Numbered from the stretch's first letter, positions 6,017-14,335 are shown. The stretch: 15,130 nucleotides of DNA from JAWXCB01 sp034440455 (GCA_034440455.1 JAWXCB010000105.1:1-15130), one strand, 5' to 3'. The notes: generated by a model not told the origin, from the letters alone. Program-made: numbers and translations.

Positions 6017-9000
6017 ATGCAAGGGAAAGGACTTATTAAATTTTTTATCATCGCGCTCGTTGTGGTGTGCCTGGGGCAGTTGATGTTTTCACTCATCGGA
6101 TGGAGAGTTGAAAATAAAGCGGCAGAGTATGCGCAGGAAAAGGCGTTGCCTGCCGGGAAATCGCTTGAATCAATTACTGCTCCAAAAGAACGCGACTCCA
6201 TTGAAGTTGAATTGGCTTCTTACAAAAGACGCTATCTCGACTCCGTTTCAAAAGAAAATGTGGTTGACTTGCCCCTGTTAAAATTCACGTATGCCCAAGT
6301 GAAAAAGCAGCAGATTAAGCTCGGACTTGACCTCAAGGGGGGCATGAGCGTAGTGTTGCAGGTTTCGGTGGAGGACATCATCAAAGCAATGTCAAACAAC
6401 AACAAAGACACCACCTTTAACAAGGCGTTATTGTTGGCAAAGGAAAGGCAGAAAGAAACACAGGACAATTTCGTGACCATTTTCGGACAAGAATTTCAGA
6501 AGCTTGATCCGGGAGCCCAACTTGCCGCAATTTTTGCCACCCCTGAAAATCAAGACAAAATCAGTTTCAACTCAACGAATGAAGAAGTGTTGCGCGTGCT
6601 GGATGAGCAGGCAAAAAGTAATGTCGGCATGACATTCAGCACGGTGCGCTCAAGAATTGACGCGTATGGCGTTGTGCAGCCAAACATCAGCTTGCAGGAA
6701 TCTACAGGCAGAATATTTATTGAATTGCCGGGAGTTGATAACCCACAGGCAGCGCGTGATTTATTGCAATCCACCGCGAAGCTTGAATTCTGGGAAACCT
6801 TTCAGGTATCGGAACTCATTAACAAAGTAGCGGAAGCCAATAAGTTATTGGTGAGCATTCTCGGGTTGGTAGATACTGCAAAGATGAATTCCGCTTCAGC
6901 CGCAGGCGTTGACAGTTTGTTGGAACTTACCGAAACGCCTGTTGCAGCCGTTCTTGATTCAAACGCAGTCGCTCCTGATTCTTCTGCGCTTGATAATCTT
7001 TTGGGAACACAGGATAGCAACGACTCAACAAAAGCGAACGAAGAATTTGCCAACCAAAACCCGCTTTTTTCCGTGTTGATTCCGCCCGTAAATGAAACCG
7101 GTGAATTAGTGGTATCACCCAATGATGCTACCATTGGTTTTGCTCGTCCGGGCGACAGGAAGAAAGTAGATCAATATCTTGCTTATGAGCAGGTGCGTGC
7201 GCTTTTCCCGAAAAACATCAAGTTGTTGTGGGGAGCTAAAGCAAATGAAAATGGATTTTATCCGCTTTACGCAATCAAAACCCGTCCGAATGAAGACCGC
7301 GCTCCTCTTGAAGGAGATGTAATTCGTGATGCAACTCAGGACATCAACCAAAATCAAGGTATTTCTGAAGTGGTGGTGGATATGGTGATGAACAGCGAAG
7401 GTGCGAAAGTATGGAAGCGACTTACTTTAGAAAACTCACCGAAATCAGCAAACGAAAGAGGCAAGTGTATCGCCATCGTAATGGATAATGTGGTTTACAC
7501 TGCGCCTGAGGTGCGCTCTGAAATACCAAATGGAAGGTCGCAAATCACCGGAAACTTTACTATTAGTGAAGCGAAAGCATTAGCGAGTATCATCAAAGCG
7601 GGAAAACTTCCGGCACCTGCCAGAATTATTCAGGAAGCTGTGGTGGGACCAACGCTTGGAGAGGAATCTGTAAGGGCAGGATTGGTGTCCTTGTTGTTGG
7701 CATTCTTAGCCGTCATTTTATTCATGGTGCTTTATTATAACACCAGCGGATTTGTGGCAGATATTGCGTTAACCCTTAACCTGCTGTTTATTATAGGAGT
7801 GTTGGTATCTTATGGCGCTGCGCTTACGTTGCCCGGTATGGCAGGTATTGTGCTCACGCTCGGTATGGCAGTTGATGCCAACGTGATCATCAATGAGCGT
7901 ATCCGGGAGGAACTGGCAAAAGGAAAAGGATTGCGACTTGCTATTGCTGACGGATATACCGCCTCTTATTCTGCCATTATTGACGGCAACGTCACCACGT
8001 TGATTACTGCATTTATCCTCCTTTTTTACGGATTAGGTCCTGTAAAGGGATTTGCAACTACGCTCGTTATCGGTATCATCTGCTCCATGATTACAGCGGT
8101 GCTTGTTACAAGGCTCATTATTGATAACCTGCTTGCAAGGGACAAGACTTTGAAATTCACAACAAAATTGAGCGAAAATATTTTCCGTAACGCCAACTAT
8201 GATTTCGTAGGCAAAAGAAAATATGCGTATATCTTTTCGGCATTACTTACTGTTGCCGGATTGACTTCCATCTTCACAAAAGGATTTGAACTGGGCGTTG
8301 ATTTTAAAGGCGGACGCTCCTACGTGGTCCGTTTTGACAAGGATGTGAACACGCAGGATGTAGCATCTAATCTGAATACAGAATATGGAGCATTTCCTGT
8401 TGTGAAAACTTATGGAAGCGACAATCAGGTATTAATCACAACTGCCTATTTGATTGACAGTGATGATACTAAGACGGACAGCATTGTGGAAGCGAAATTG
8501 TATGACGGGGTTAAGTCGTTGTATAATCTGGAACCTTCAAAAGAGCAGTTTTTAAGCGAGTACAAAGTGCAATCAATTAAAGTAGGAGCTGCCATCGCGG
8601 ATGATATTAAATCCGGAGCGTTTAAAGCAGGACTCCTTTCCCTGATTGCAATCTTTTTATACATCTTATTCCGCTTTAAGACCTGGCAATTCGGCTTGGG
8701 AGCAATTACCGCAACCACGCATGATGCGCTGGTGCTACTTAGTGTATTTTCAATTTTCGGAGGATTGTTACCTTTCAGCACAGAAGTTGACCAGACATTT
8801 ATCGCAGCTTTGCTCACAGTAATAGGATATTCAGTGAACGATACCGTGGTGGTGTTTGACAGGTTGCGCGAATACATTGGTTTACACCCCACCAAAGATT
8901 TCAAAACTGTTATCAACATGGCAATCAATAGCACCCTGAGCAGAACGGTGATGACGGGCTTAACCACATTGCTGGTTGTTATCGTGCTGATGATTTTCGG

Positions 9001-9118
9001 TGGAGAAGTGATTCGCGGATTCTGCTTCGCACTGATGATTGGAATCGTAGTCGGAACTTATTCGTCAATCTTTATTGCAACTCCAACAGTTATTGACTTG
9101 CAGAAAAAGAAGAAGTAA
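6017..9118 (+). CDS. secDF: Fused protein translocase subunit SecDF
   Basis: The 1033-aa inner-membrane protein joins SecD and SecF, as is usual in Bacteroidota. It works with SecYEG and uses the proton gradient to help pull exported proteins across the membrane. TM1 lies at about residues 6-27. The SecD signature GLDLKGG starts at residue 103. The periplasmic P1 domain contains an Ala/Ser/Asp/Asn-rich low-complexity stretch at about 275-345. The SecD membrane half includes GMAVDANVIINERIREEL. SecF starts near residue 735, with GVDFKGGRSYVVRFD from G760 and GYSVNDTVVVFDRLREY from G937. Both halves look complete, with no broken motif. The ATG at 6017 is chosen because the N-terminal TM follows at once and the promoter sits 33 bp upstream. 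The gene ends in a strong terminator shared with the convergent transaldolase gene. Confidence 0.97.
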   Translation: MQGKGLIKFFIIALVVVCLGQLMFSLIGWRVENKAAEYAQEKALPAGKSLESITAPKERDSIEVELASYKRRYLDSVSKENVVDLPLLKFTYAQVKKQQIKLGLDLKGGMSVVLQVSVEDIIKAMSNNNKDTTFNKALLLAKERQKETQDNFVTIFGQEFQKLDPGAQLAAIFATPENQDKISFNSTNEEVLRVLDEQAKSNVGMTFSTVRSRIDAYGVVQPNISLQESTGRIFIELPGVDNPQAARDLLQSTAKLEFWETFQVSELINKVAEANKLLVSILGLVDTAKMNSASAAGVDSLLELTETPVAAVLDSNAVAPDSSALDNLLGTQDSNDSTKANEEFANQNPLFSVLIPPVNETGELVVSPNDATIGFARPGDRKKVDQYLAYEQVRALFPKNIKLLWGAKANENGFYPLYAIKTRPNEDRAPLEGDVIRDATQDINQNQGISEVVVDMVMNSEGAKVWKRLTLENSPKSANERGKCIAIVMDNVVYTAPEVRSEIPNGRSQITGNFTISEAKALASIIKAGKLPAPARIIQEAVVGPTLGEESVRAGLVSLLLAFLAVILFMVLYYNTSGFVADIALTLNLLFIIGVLVSYGAALTLPGMAGIVLTLGMAVDANVIINERIREELAKGKGLRLAIADGYTASYSAIIDGNVTTLITAFILLFYGLGPVKGFATTLVIGIICSMITAVLVTRLIIDNLLARDKTLKFTTKLSENIFRNANYDFVGKRKYAYIFSALLTVAGLTSIFTKGFELGVDFKGGRSYVVRFDKDVNTQDVASNLNTEYGAFPVVKTYGSDNQVLITTAYLIDSDDTKTDSIVEAKLYDGVKSLYNLEPSKEQFLSEYKVQSIKVGAAIADDIKSGAFKAGLLSLIAIFLYILFRFKTWQFGLGAITATTHDALVLLSVFSIFGGLLPFSTEVDQTFIAALLTVIGYSVNDTVVVFDRLREYIGLHPTKDFKTVINMAINSTLSRTVMTGLTTLLVVIVLMIFGGEVIRGFCFALMIGIVVGTYSSIFIATPTVIDLQKKKK

Positions 9119-9130
9119 ATGACAGGTTAT

Positions 9131-9176
9131 CAAAAACAAAAAAGCCACGATTTCGGTCGTGGCTTTTTTGTTTTTG
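9131..9176. terminator. Bidirectional intrinsic terminator between secDF and tal
   Basis: A perfect inverted repeat has 20-bp arms (9131-9150 and 9157-9176) and a 6-base TTTCGG loop. The GC core GCCACGA/TCGTGGC is flanked by A-rich and T-rich tracts, so it gives a T-run on either strand. It sits 12 bp after the secDF stop and 11 bp after the transaldolase stop on the other strand, so it probably ends both transcripts. Confidence 0.93.
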
Positions 9177-9187
9177 GAAATAAAGAA

Positions 9188-9868
9188 TTATACAGCTTTC
9201 GATTTCAAACTTTCTTGCTTCACCTTGTTGTGGTCTTCAAGAAATTTTTTCAATCCAATGTCTGTAAGCGGATGGCTGAATAGTCCGTTAATAGCGGAGA
9301 GGGGACACGTCACCACATCGGCTCCCGCTTCAGCGCATTTCACGATATGCAAAGGATTTCTGATGGATGCGGCAAGCACCTGTGTCTTGTATCCGTGTAT
9401 TTGATAAATCTGCACGATTTGCTCAATCAAGTCAACGCCATCCCAATTAATATCATCTAATCTGCCGATGAAAGGGGAGAGGTAAGTAGCGCCCGCTTTT
9501 GCGGCAAGAATTGCCTGCCCGGCTGAAAATATAAGCGTACAGTTTGTTTTAATGCCTTTATCTGTAAAATATTTGATTGCCTTGATGCCTTCCTTTATCA
9601 TCGGCACTTTCACCACGATGTGTTTGTCAAGTGCAGCGAGTTTTTCGCCTTCCTCAATCATTCCTTTGAAATCGGTTGAAATCACTTCAGCGCTCACATC
9701 GCCTTTCACAATGTCGCAAATCTGCTTGTAGTGTTTCGCAATGTTCTCATCGCCCGTAATACCTTCCTTTGCCATCAGCGAAGGATTGGTAGTTACGCCA
9801 TCAAGAATGCCATAAGAAGCAGCTTCTTTTATTTCGTTGAGATTAGCTGTATCAATGAAGAATTTCAT
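9188..9868 (-). CDS. tal: Transaldolase, short TalC/FSA-type
   Basis: The 226-aa class I aldolase belongs to the short transaldolase/fructose-6-phosphate aldolase family (usual size about 215-220 aa). It should move a dihydroxyacetone unit between sugar phosphates in the non-oxidative pentose phosphate pathway, in the cytosol. The N-terminus MKFFIDTANLNEIKEA and the VTTNPSL motif are typical. The Schiff-base lysine is K87 in HIVVKVPM. Two residues separate the activities: E61 in SAEVIS, where E. coli FSA has Gln59, and F133 in SPFIGR, where FSA has Tyr131. Both favour transaldolase over aldolase; this reading rests on remembered numbering. The C-terminus carries a charged tail slightly longer than usual. 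The ATG at 9868 matches the family N-terminus. A TATTTTAG box about 25 bp upstream is an imperfect promoter match. The gene converges on secDF. Confidence 0.93.
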   Translation of the reverse strand: MKFFIDTANLNEIKEAASYGILDGVTTNPSLMAKEGITGDENIAKHYKQICDIVKGDVSAEVISTDFKGMIEEGEKLAALDKHIVVKVPMIKEGIKAIKYFTDKGIKTNCTLIFSAGQAILAAKAGATYLSPFIGRLDDINWDGVDLIEQIVQIYQIHGYKTQVLAASIRNPLHIVKCAEAGADVVTCPLSAINGLFSHPLTDIGLKKFLEDHNKVKQESLKSKAV

Positions 9869-9892
9869 GCGGGTGATTTTCGGCTAAAATAA

Positions 9893-9925
9893 TAAATAGT
9901 CGTTAGTCGCCAGTGGTTAGCTGCA
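9893..9925. repeat. Short degenerate GTTAG-type repeats upstream of tal
   Basis: The stretch contains TAGTCGTTAGTCGCC and AGTGGTTAGC, i.e. repeated (c/g)GTTAG-like units with about a 7-8 base rhythm. Similar short TAGT/GTTAG strings occur in intergenic DNA of some Bacteroidota. Function is unknown and it may be simple low-complexity sequence. Confidence 0.4.
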
Positions 9926-10001
9926 AGAGTCGCGTCTTTGCAAGACACAAGATTTAACGGGAAAGTAAATGGAGATGAAAAAAGGAGGTTACAAACACGG
10001 C

Positions 10002-10619
10002 TTAGTCGTCATTGTCCTCATCGCTTTTTTTCTTTTTCTTTTTGCCTTCATCCTCACCGTCTTCGCCTTCTATTCCTTCAAGGTCTTCACCGGGGAAGTT
10101 GTCTTCTTCGGCACCAAAGCCTTCTTCCGGTGTGAAAATATCTTCTTCATCTTCAGCTTCTTCGATTTTGAAGGGCTTGCGTAGATCCACTTTTACGAGA
10201 TATACTACATCGGGTAATTCGATGGGCAGCACTGAAAATTTTTTGTTGTCAATGCCTTTCACTTCGATCAGGTCATGATTGTAGCCGTAGGGATATTTCC
10301 CCCGAATAATATCCACCACATCATTCGGCAACTTATCATAGCTGATGAGCAGGCGTTTTTTTCCGGTTTGTACTGTTGCAGGTCTCACCGGCTGGTTATG
10401 CGGCACACTTGCTTTCTCTTTTTTTCCCTTTTCTTTTTTCGCTTTCGTCACTTCAATATTTTTTACTTCGGTTTTTACAGGATACTGTTTCGGTTCAGGT
10501 TTCTTCACTTCTTTTTTAGGGGCTACAGCTTTCTTCACAGGCGCTTTCTTAGCTGCGGCTTTCACGACTTTTTTTGTCGCCTGCTTTTTCTTTACAGTTT
10601 CTTTTTTCTTTTTTGCCAC
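10002..10619 (-). CDS. Lysine-rich / acidic-tailed protein of unknown function
   Basis: The 205-aa protein has three parts. Residues 1-75 are rich in Lys, Ala, Pro and Val with PVKK/PKKE-type repeats, like histone H1-type tails. About 88-150 look folded (KKRLLISYDKLPNDVVDII, then a KYPYGYNHDLIEV stretch and beta-like LPIELPDVVYLVKVDL). Residues 152-205 are strongly acidic (Glu/Asp/Gly) and interrupted by a six-Lys run near 193-198. I do not recognise a named family, though the central part resembles a conserved hypothetical of Bacteroidota. A nucleic-acid-binding or chaperone-like role is possible but inferred only from charge. The start is GTG (10617-10619); an upstream in-frame TAG at 10641-10643 leaves no ATG option, and a TAATTTAG box lies about 25 bp upstream. 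Long open frames on the opposite strand are by-products of its biased codons. Confidence 0.8.
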   Translation of the reverse strand: MAKKKKETVKKKQATKKVVKAAAKKAPVKKAVAPKKEVKKPEPKQYPVKTEVKNIEVTKAKKEKGKKEKASVPHNQPVRPATVQTGKKRLLISYDKLPNDVVDIIRGKYPYGYNHDLIEVKGIDNKKFSVLPIELPDVVYLVKVDLRKPFKIEEAEDEEDIFTPEEGFGAEEDNFPGEDLEGIEGEDGEDEGKKKKKKSDEDNDD

Positions 10620-10917
10620 GTTTGTTGTTTTTGTGCGTGCCTAAATTAAAAAGTTCTCTTAAAAGCTATCAGCAAAGATTACACCTTTTGTCGCAATTCA
10701 AAATTCATTTTTATTCAGGGTTGAAATTTATTTGAATTAATTGAAACCTCCAGTAAAATCTTACTTACAAAAGAAAAAGAGTGTTCAATCTAAAGTACAG
10801 AAAGCAAGCGCTGAAGCATCGGCTCTTTATCCGAGGTCTGATAGTTTAGCTGTATGAAAGAAGCTGCATTTGTGAACAATCAGCGCATTTTCCTCCTGCC
10901 ATGTGCAGTTGTAAATA
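10620..10917. other. Gene-poor AT-rich spacer
   Basis: About 300 bases lie between the lysine-rich gene and the terminator of the 116-aa gene. The left end holds the likely promoter of the lysine-rich gene (imperfect TAATTTAG on the minus strand near 10642-10650). A 38-codon frame with a TTG start (10741-10857, +) has a Lys/Ser/Ala-rich product; nothing supports it as a gene. No RNA gene was recognised. Confidence 0.4.
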
Positions 10918-10951
10918 AAAAAACTCCGGAGTTTTTGCCCCGGAGTTTTTT
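10918..10951. terminator. Intrinsic terminator downstream of the 116-aa gene
   Basis: The inverted repeat has 12-bp arms (10918-10929 and 10940-10951) and a 10-base loop. The core is CTCCGG/CCGGAG, with A-run and T-run flanks. It lies about 30 bp past the stop of the minus-strand 116-aa gene and faces correctly to end its transcript. It would also work on the plus strand. Confidence 0.88.
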
Positions 10952-10980
10952 ATTTTTTCTTTCTATTAACTAAAAGTTTT

Positions 10981-11331
10981 CTATTTGGAAATTGCTTCGG
11001 CTTCCGGTTTTTTTGCCACGTGAAACACAAAATGACTATCCAGCCGCAAATGGTAGGAGGTCTCTTTCATTAAAAGCGTTCCTGTTTTTGATTGCTGCAA
11101 CATCAATATTAAATCTCTTGCAATTGCTGAAACACCAATGTTATTTGATGCTTTGTCTCCTAATGTTTCCAAAGAAAAAGCATACCCGGATTTAACGCCT
11201 CCAACGGCTTTAAATTCATGGTCTGATAACTGGTAGCGCTGTGGCTCCTGCGTTGCCCCTTTCATTAATTGCAGGATAGCAGGTCTGTATTTATTCCAAA
11301 GGGCGAAATAACTCTGTGATTCGATAGCCAT
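10981..11331 (-). CDS. Conserved-looking hypothetical protein, 116 aa
   Basis: I do not recognise a named family. The product is soluble in appearance, with no signal peptide or membrane segment. It starts MAIESQSYFALWNKYRPAIL, probably a helix, then has a YQLSDHEFKAVG stretch and beta-like segments such as GYAFSLETLG and YHLRLDSHFVFHV near the C-terminus. Codon use, a clean ATG start and a strong terminator 30 bp beyond the TAG stop all support a real gene. A Ser/Lys-rich end (PEAEAISK) closes it. The A-rich leader AAAAAAAGTTAAAGC upstream of the ATG is a typical non-Shine-Dalgarno Bacteroidota leader. The 61-aa reading frame lies 64 bp upstream on the same strand, so the two may be co-transcribed. 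Function is unknown. Confidence 0.75.
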   Translation of the reverse strand: MAIESQSYFALWNKYRPAILQLMKGATQEPQRYQLSDHEFKAVGGVKSGYAFSLETLGDKASNNIGVSAIARDLILMLQQSKTGTLLMKETSYHLRLDSHFVFHVAKKPEAEAISK

Positions 11332-11395
11332 ATGAGTGCTTTAACTTTTTTTAGTTTCTCTGCAAATTTATTTCAATGGCATCAAAAAATTTAGC

Positions 11396-11581
11396 TTATT
11401 TTATTACAACTAAATTGGGGTATAAAGGGCGCCAAAGCGCTTCTAATATCTCAAGGCTTCTCACCTGAATAACAGTTTTTTCATTGAGGCGGGCTTTAAA
11501 ATTTGGCATCAACACCTTTTGGAGTTTATTTACTTTAGTCTTAGGTCTTCCTCTTCCTGATTGTGTTTTCCCCATTTTCAT
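11396..11581 (-). CDS. Possible 61-aa basic protein with AT-hook-like motif
   Basis: This small frame encodes a basic protein. Its N-terminus contains GRGRPKTK (about residues 9-16), matching the AT-hook core (RGRP) that binds the minor groove of AT-rich DNA in other proteins. The rest (KVLMPNFKARLNEKTVIQVRSLEILEALWRP) could form one or two helices. It ends with TAA, 64 bp before the 116-aa gene on the same strand. No clear promoter or Shine-Dalgarno is seen. A 71-codon plus-strand frame overlaps it but begins with TTG and looks less natural. It could be a real small DNA-binding protein, the remnant of a longer gene, or chance. Confidence 0.4.
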   Translation of the reverse strand: MKMGKTQSGRGRPKTKVNKLQKVLMPNFKARLNEKTVIQVRSLEILEALWRPLYPNLVVIK

Positions 11582-11944
11582 AGCAGAATGTTTTAAAGAA
11601 CATGAAATGATTCAAATCAACTTTTTCAGGCAGCAGTTTAATTTCAGGTTTGGAAGAATATCAAAAGGATTCACCCCTAAGTGGCTGGAATCGGTGTGAC
11701 AAATTTTCGCGGCAGAAAGTATTAAAAAAAAATTCAGGTTGGAGGAAAAGGAATTCTTATTTAATAGAACTGAATAAAACCAAAATGTAAAATGAACTTG
11801 AACAACCGCAAAGGTAATCTTTTAACAGGGATTATCCTTTCTTTATATTTTCAACTGTGCAAACGATACTTTTAAATTGTCTCACCAATTAAGATGTAAA
11901 AAGTTTATGTCATCAGGATGATGAGTAGTAGCCATAATTTATAA
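11582..11944. other. Gene-free AT-rich spacer
   Basis: About 360 bases lie between the 61-aa frame and the ABC permease stop. No convincing reading frame, hairpin terminator, RNA gene or repeat was found. A TATATTTT string near 11842-11850 is a near match to a plus-strand promoter box but has no gene after it. The spacer should contain the 3' end of the permease transcript and any promoter of the 61-aa/116-aa pair. Confidence 0.4.
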
Positions 11945-13222
11945 TCACGACCGTATCGCGTCAACAGGTTTCATCAGCGAAGCAGACAATGCCGGAATGA
12001 ATCCCGCAATAACGCCAATCAGAATAGATAAGCCAACACCGGTAAAAATATTTTCAAAGGAGAGCGTGAAGGAAAATTCAATTTCAGCCACCACCCGGAT
12101 GAGCCTTTCTAAAACAAGCGATTCAATAAATACAAGCAAAAGCCCGACAAGTCCGCCCAATACGCATAACACAACGGCTTCGGTAAGAAACTCTACAAGA
12201 ATGAAAAAGCGTTTTGCGCCCAGCGCTTTTTTAATGCCGATGAGATGGGTGCGCTCTTTCACGCTTACAAACATGATGTTGGCAATTCCAAAGCCGCCTA
12301 CAAGTATGGAAAAGATGCCGATAGCCCAGCCTGCTTTATTGATGAGGCTAAACACAGTGCTTATCAGGTTGCCGATAATGCTTACTTCGTTGAGCGCAAA
12401 ATTATCATCCTGTTTGGGGCTAAGCTTCCGCACCGAGCGCATCACGCCCCTTGCTTCATCTTTTAGCTCTTCGGAACTTACTCCTGCTTTCGCTTTCAGC
12501 GCAATAAAAGGCTCATTCCATGTATCCACGTCAACAATGGTTTTTATGTAGTTGTAGGGTAAAATCATATTGTTATCATCGCTAAACCCGATGATGTCTT
12601 CGCCTTCTTTTTTCAGAACGCCAATGATGGTTGTATTTCTATCGAGCAGTTTAAATTTTTTGCCGACTATGTCGGTTTGCCCGGGAAACAATTCGGTAGC
12701 GATATTATTTCCAATGATGGCGACATTTGAGCCGAGTTGCGATTCGGAGAGCGAAAAGTAGCGCCCCTGCTCAAATTGCCAGTCTTTGATTTTTTCATAC
12801 TCATGCGAGGTGGCGAAAATGTCCACATCTTCCACTACGTTACTGCCTTGCTTGGCTGTTTTCCCTTTCACAAAAAGCATAATGGCAACTCCATCGGCAT
12901 GGGTGAGTTTTTCCTGCAATGCCTTGAATTCATAATAGTCGGCTTTCGGTCGTCTGAGATATTTCCACTGATTTTCCTTTGGGTCTTCATTCCAGGGAAA
13001 GCGCTGCACATAAATCACATTTTCGCCTAAGCGCTGAAAGCTTTGTCGCACATTCTTTTCAAGTGAATCCACCGCAGAAAAAACCGTGATGATGCAGAAG
13101 ATGCCGATGGTGATGCCGAGCACGGAAAGGAAGGCTCTCAATTTATTGCTGGCTAATTCATACAAGGCACCCGCAACACTTTCCTTTAATAATTTAAGTA
13201 AAATCATCTTCCAAAAGGTCAT
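11945..13222 (-). CDS. ABC transporter permease, MacB/FtsX type
   Basis: The 425-aa inner-membrane protein has the MacB-type layout. TM1 is at residues 31-51, after a short basic N-terminus (NKLRAFLSVLGITIGIF). A large periplasmic MacB_PCD-like domain covers about 52-295. The FtsX domain holds three TMs at about 298-320, 341-368 and 395-412. The loop VKERTHLIGIKKALGAKR (about 321-338) is the family's coupling region to the ATPase, and the C-terminus KPVDAIRS is typical. Such proteins act with an MacB/LolD-like ATPase in mechanotransmission or export of peptides, lipoproteins or drugs. No ATPase or membrane-fusion partner is next to it here, so the substrate is unknown. The ATG at 13222 is chosen; a second Met six codons in is equally possible. 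The gene is divergent from queA, with 60 bp between starts. Confidence 0.92.
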   Translation of the reverse strand: MTFWKMILLKLLKESVAGALYELASNKLRAFLSVLGITIGIFCIITVFSAVDSLEKNVRQSFQRLGENVIYVQRFPWNEDPKENQWKYLRRPKADYYEFKALQEKLTHADGVAIMLFVKGKTAKQGSNVVEDVDIFATSHEYEKIKDWQFEQGRYFSLSESQLGSNVAIIGNNIATELFPGQTDIVGKKFKLLDRNTTIIGVLKKEGEDIIGFSDDNNMILPYNYIKTIVDVDTWNEPFIALKAKAGVSSEELKDEARGVMRSVRKLSPKQDDNFALNEVSIIGNLISTVFSLINKAGWAIGIFSILVGGFGIANIMFVSVKERTHLIGIKKALGAKRFFILVEFLTEAVVLCVLGGLVGLLLVFIESLVLERLIRVVAEIEFSFTLSFENIFTGVGLSILIGVIAGFIPALSASLMKPVDAIRS

Positions 13223-13253
13223 TGCAAATTAGACTTTAAATAGTGTACTTTTG
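13222..13253 (+). promoter_or_regulatory. Bacteroidota-type promoter for queA
   Basis: TACTTTTG at 13246-13253 matches TAnnTTTG exactly. TTG at 13222-13224 gives a 21-base spacer, a good fit to the Bacteroidota -33/-7 arrangement. The box lies 29 bp before the queA ATG. Its -33 element overlaps the start codon of the divergent permease gene, so the two may interfere. Confidence 0.72.
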
Positions 13254-13282
13254 CACCTTAAATTTTTAAAGCACAACGATTT

Positions 13283-14335
13283 ATGAAGCTTTCACAATTT
13301 AATTATCACCTCCCCACTGAGTTGCTTGCTCAATATCCTTCAAAGCAAAGAGATGAATGTAAACTGATGGTGGTTGACCGGAAAACGGGCAAAATAGAGC
13401 ATAAGGTTTTTAAAGACGTAATGGGTTATTTCGGTGATGGCGATGCGATGATTGTGAACAATACGAAAGTGTTTCCCGCAAGACTCTATGGCAGAAAAGA
13501 AAAGACAGGCGCGAAGATTGAAGTGTTCCTGCTACGCGAGTTAAATCATGAAATGAAGTTGTGGGATGTGCTGGTGGACCCCGCAAGGAAAATTCGCGTG
13601 GGCAACAAACTTTACTTCGGGCAAAACGATGAATACTTAGTGGCTGAAGTAGTGGATAACACCACTTCACGCGGCAGAACCATCCGCTTTTTGCATGATG
13701 GGGATGCAGATACCTTCAAGAAGGAATTATACAACATGGGTGAAACTCCGCTTCCTAAGTATATCAAAAGAAAGCCGGAAGAAAGTGATAAAGAACGCTA
13801 CCAAACGGTGTTTGCAAGAGAAGAGGGAGCGGTAGCAGCGCCTACGGCAGGCTTGCATTTCAGCAAGGAATTATCAAAGCGGATGCAGATTAAGGGTGTT
13901 GATTTTGCAGAAGTTACTTTGCATATCGGATTGGGAACTTTTCGCACGATTGATGTGGAAGACCTTTCAAAGCACAAGATGGATGCGGAATATTTCAAGG
14001 TGGACGAAAAGGCGGTGAAGATTGTAAACAAGGCGAAAAACCACAAGAAGAAGATTTGCGCGGTGGGCACAACTGCGGTTCGCGCTGTAGAAACTGCAAT
14101 CTCTGCGGATAAATACATGAAGCCGATGGAAGGCTGGACGAATTTATTTATTCATCCCCCGCATGATTTCGCAATCCCGAATGCGATGATTACCAACTTC
14201 CATTTACCAAAATCAAGTTTGCTGATTATGGTTTCTGCTTTCGCAGGATATGAATTAGTCCAGGAAGCCTACAAAGTGGCAATCAAAAACAAGTACAAGT
14301 TCTTCACCTACGGTGATGCGATGCTCGTTATCTAA
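13283..14335 (+). CDS. queA: S-adenosylmethionine:tRNA ribosyltransferase-isomerase QueA
   Basis: The 350-aa cytosolic enzyme transfers and isomerises the ribose of SAM onto 7-aminomethyl-7-deazaguanine in tRNA, giving epoxyqueuosine in the queuosine pathway (tRNAs with GUN anticodons). The full family pattern is present: N-terminal LSQFNYHLPTELLAQYPSKQRDECKLMV, DAMIVNNTKVFPARLYGRK, AAPTAGLHF from A186, VTLHIGLGTF, KICAVGTTAVRAVE, TNFHLPKSSLLIMVSAFAG from T304, and the C-terminal KFFTYGDAMLVI. Length is normal and no motif is broken. The ATG at 13283 gives the standard N-terminus directly. No other queuosine gene is nearby. No terminator is evident in the 129 bp before the convergent DUF2795 gene. 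Confidence 0.97.
   Translation: MKLSQFNYHLPTELLAQYPSKQRDECKLMVVDRKTGKIEHKVFKDVMGYFGDGDAMIVNNTKVFPARLYGRKEKTGAKIEVFLLRELNHEMKLWDVLVDPARKIRVGNKLYFGQNDEYLVAEVVDNTTSRGRTIRFLHDGDADTFKKELYNMGETPLPKYIKRKPEESDKERYQTVFAREEGAVAAPTAGLHFSKELSKRMQIKGVDFAEVTLHIGLGTFRTIDVEDLSKHKMDAEYFKVDEKAVKIVNKAKNHKKKICAVGTTAVRAVETAISADKYMKPMEGWTNLFIHPPHDFAIPNAMITNFHLPKSSLLIMVSAFAGYELVQEAYKVAIKNKYKFFTYGDAMLVI

Noticed and set aside
8446..8967. 173-aa minus-strand frame opposite secF
   Set aside because: It is antisense to intact, motif-rich SecF coding sequence and its product shows no recognisable pattern.
10012..10649. Long plus-strand open frames opposite the lysine-rich gene
   Set aside because: Their Ser- or Phe-rich products simply mirror the Lys/Glu codons of the real minus-strand gene.
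10741..10857. 38-codon TTG-start frame in the spacer
   Set aside because: It has a weak start and no promoter or recognisable product; length is within chance for this composition.
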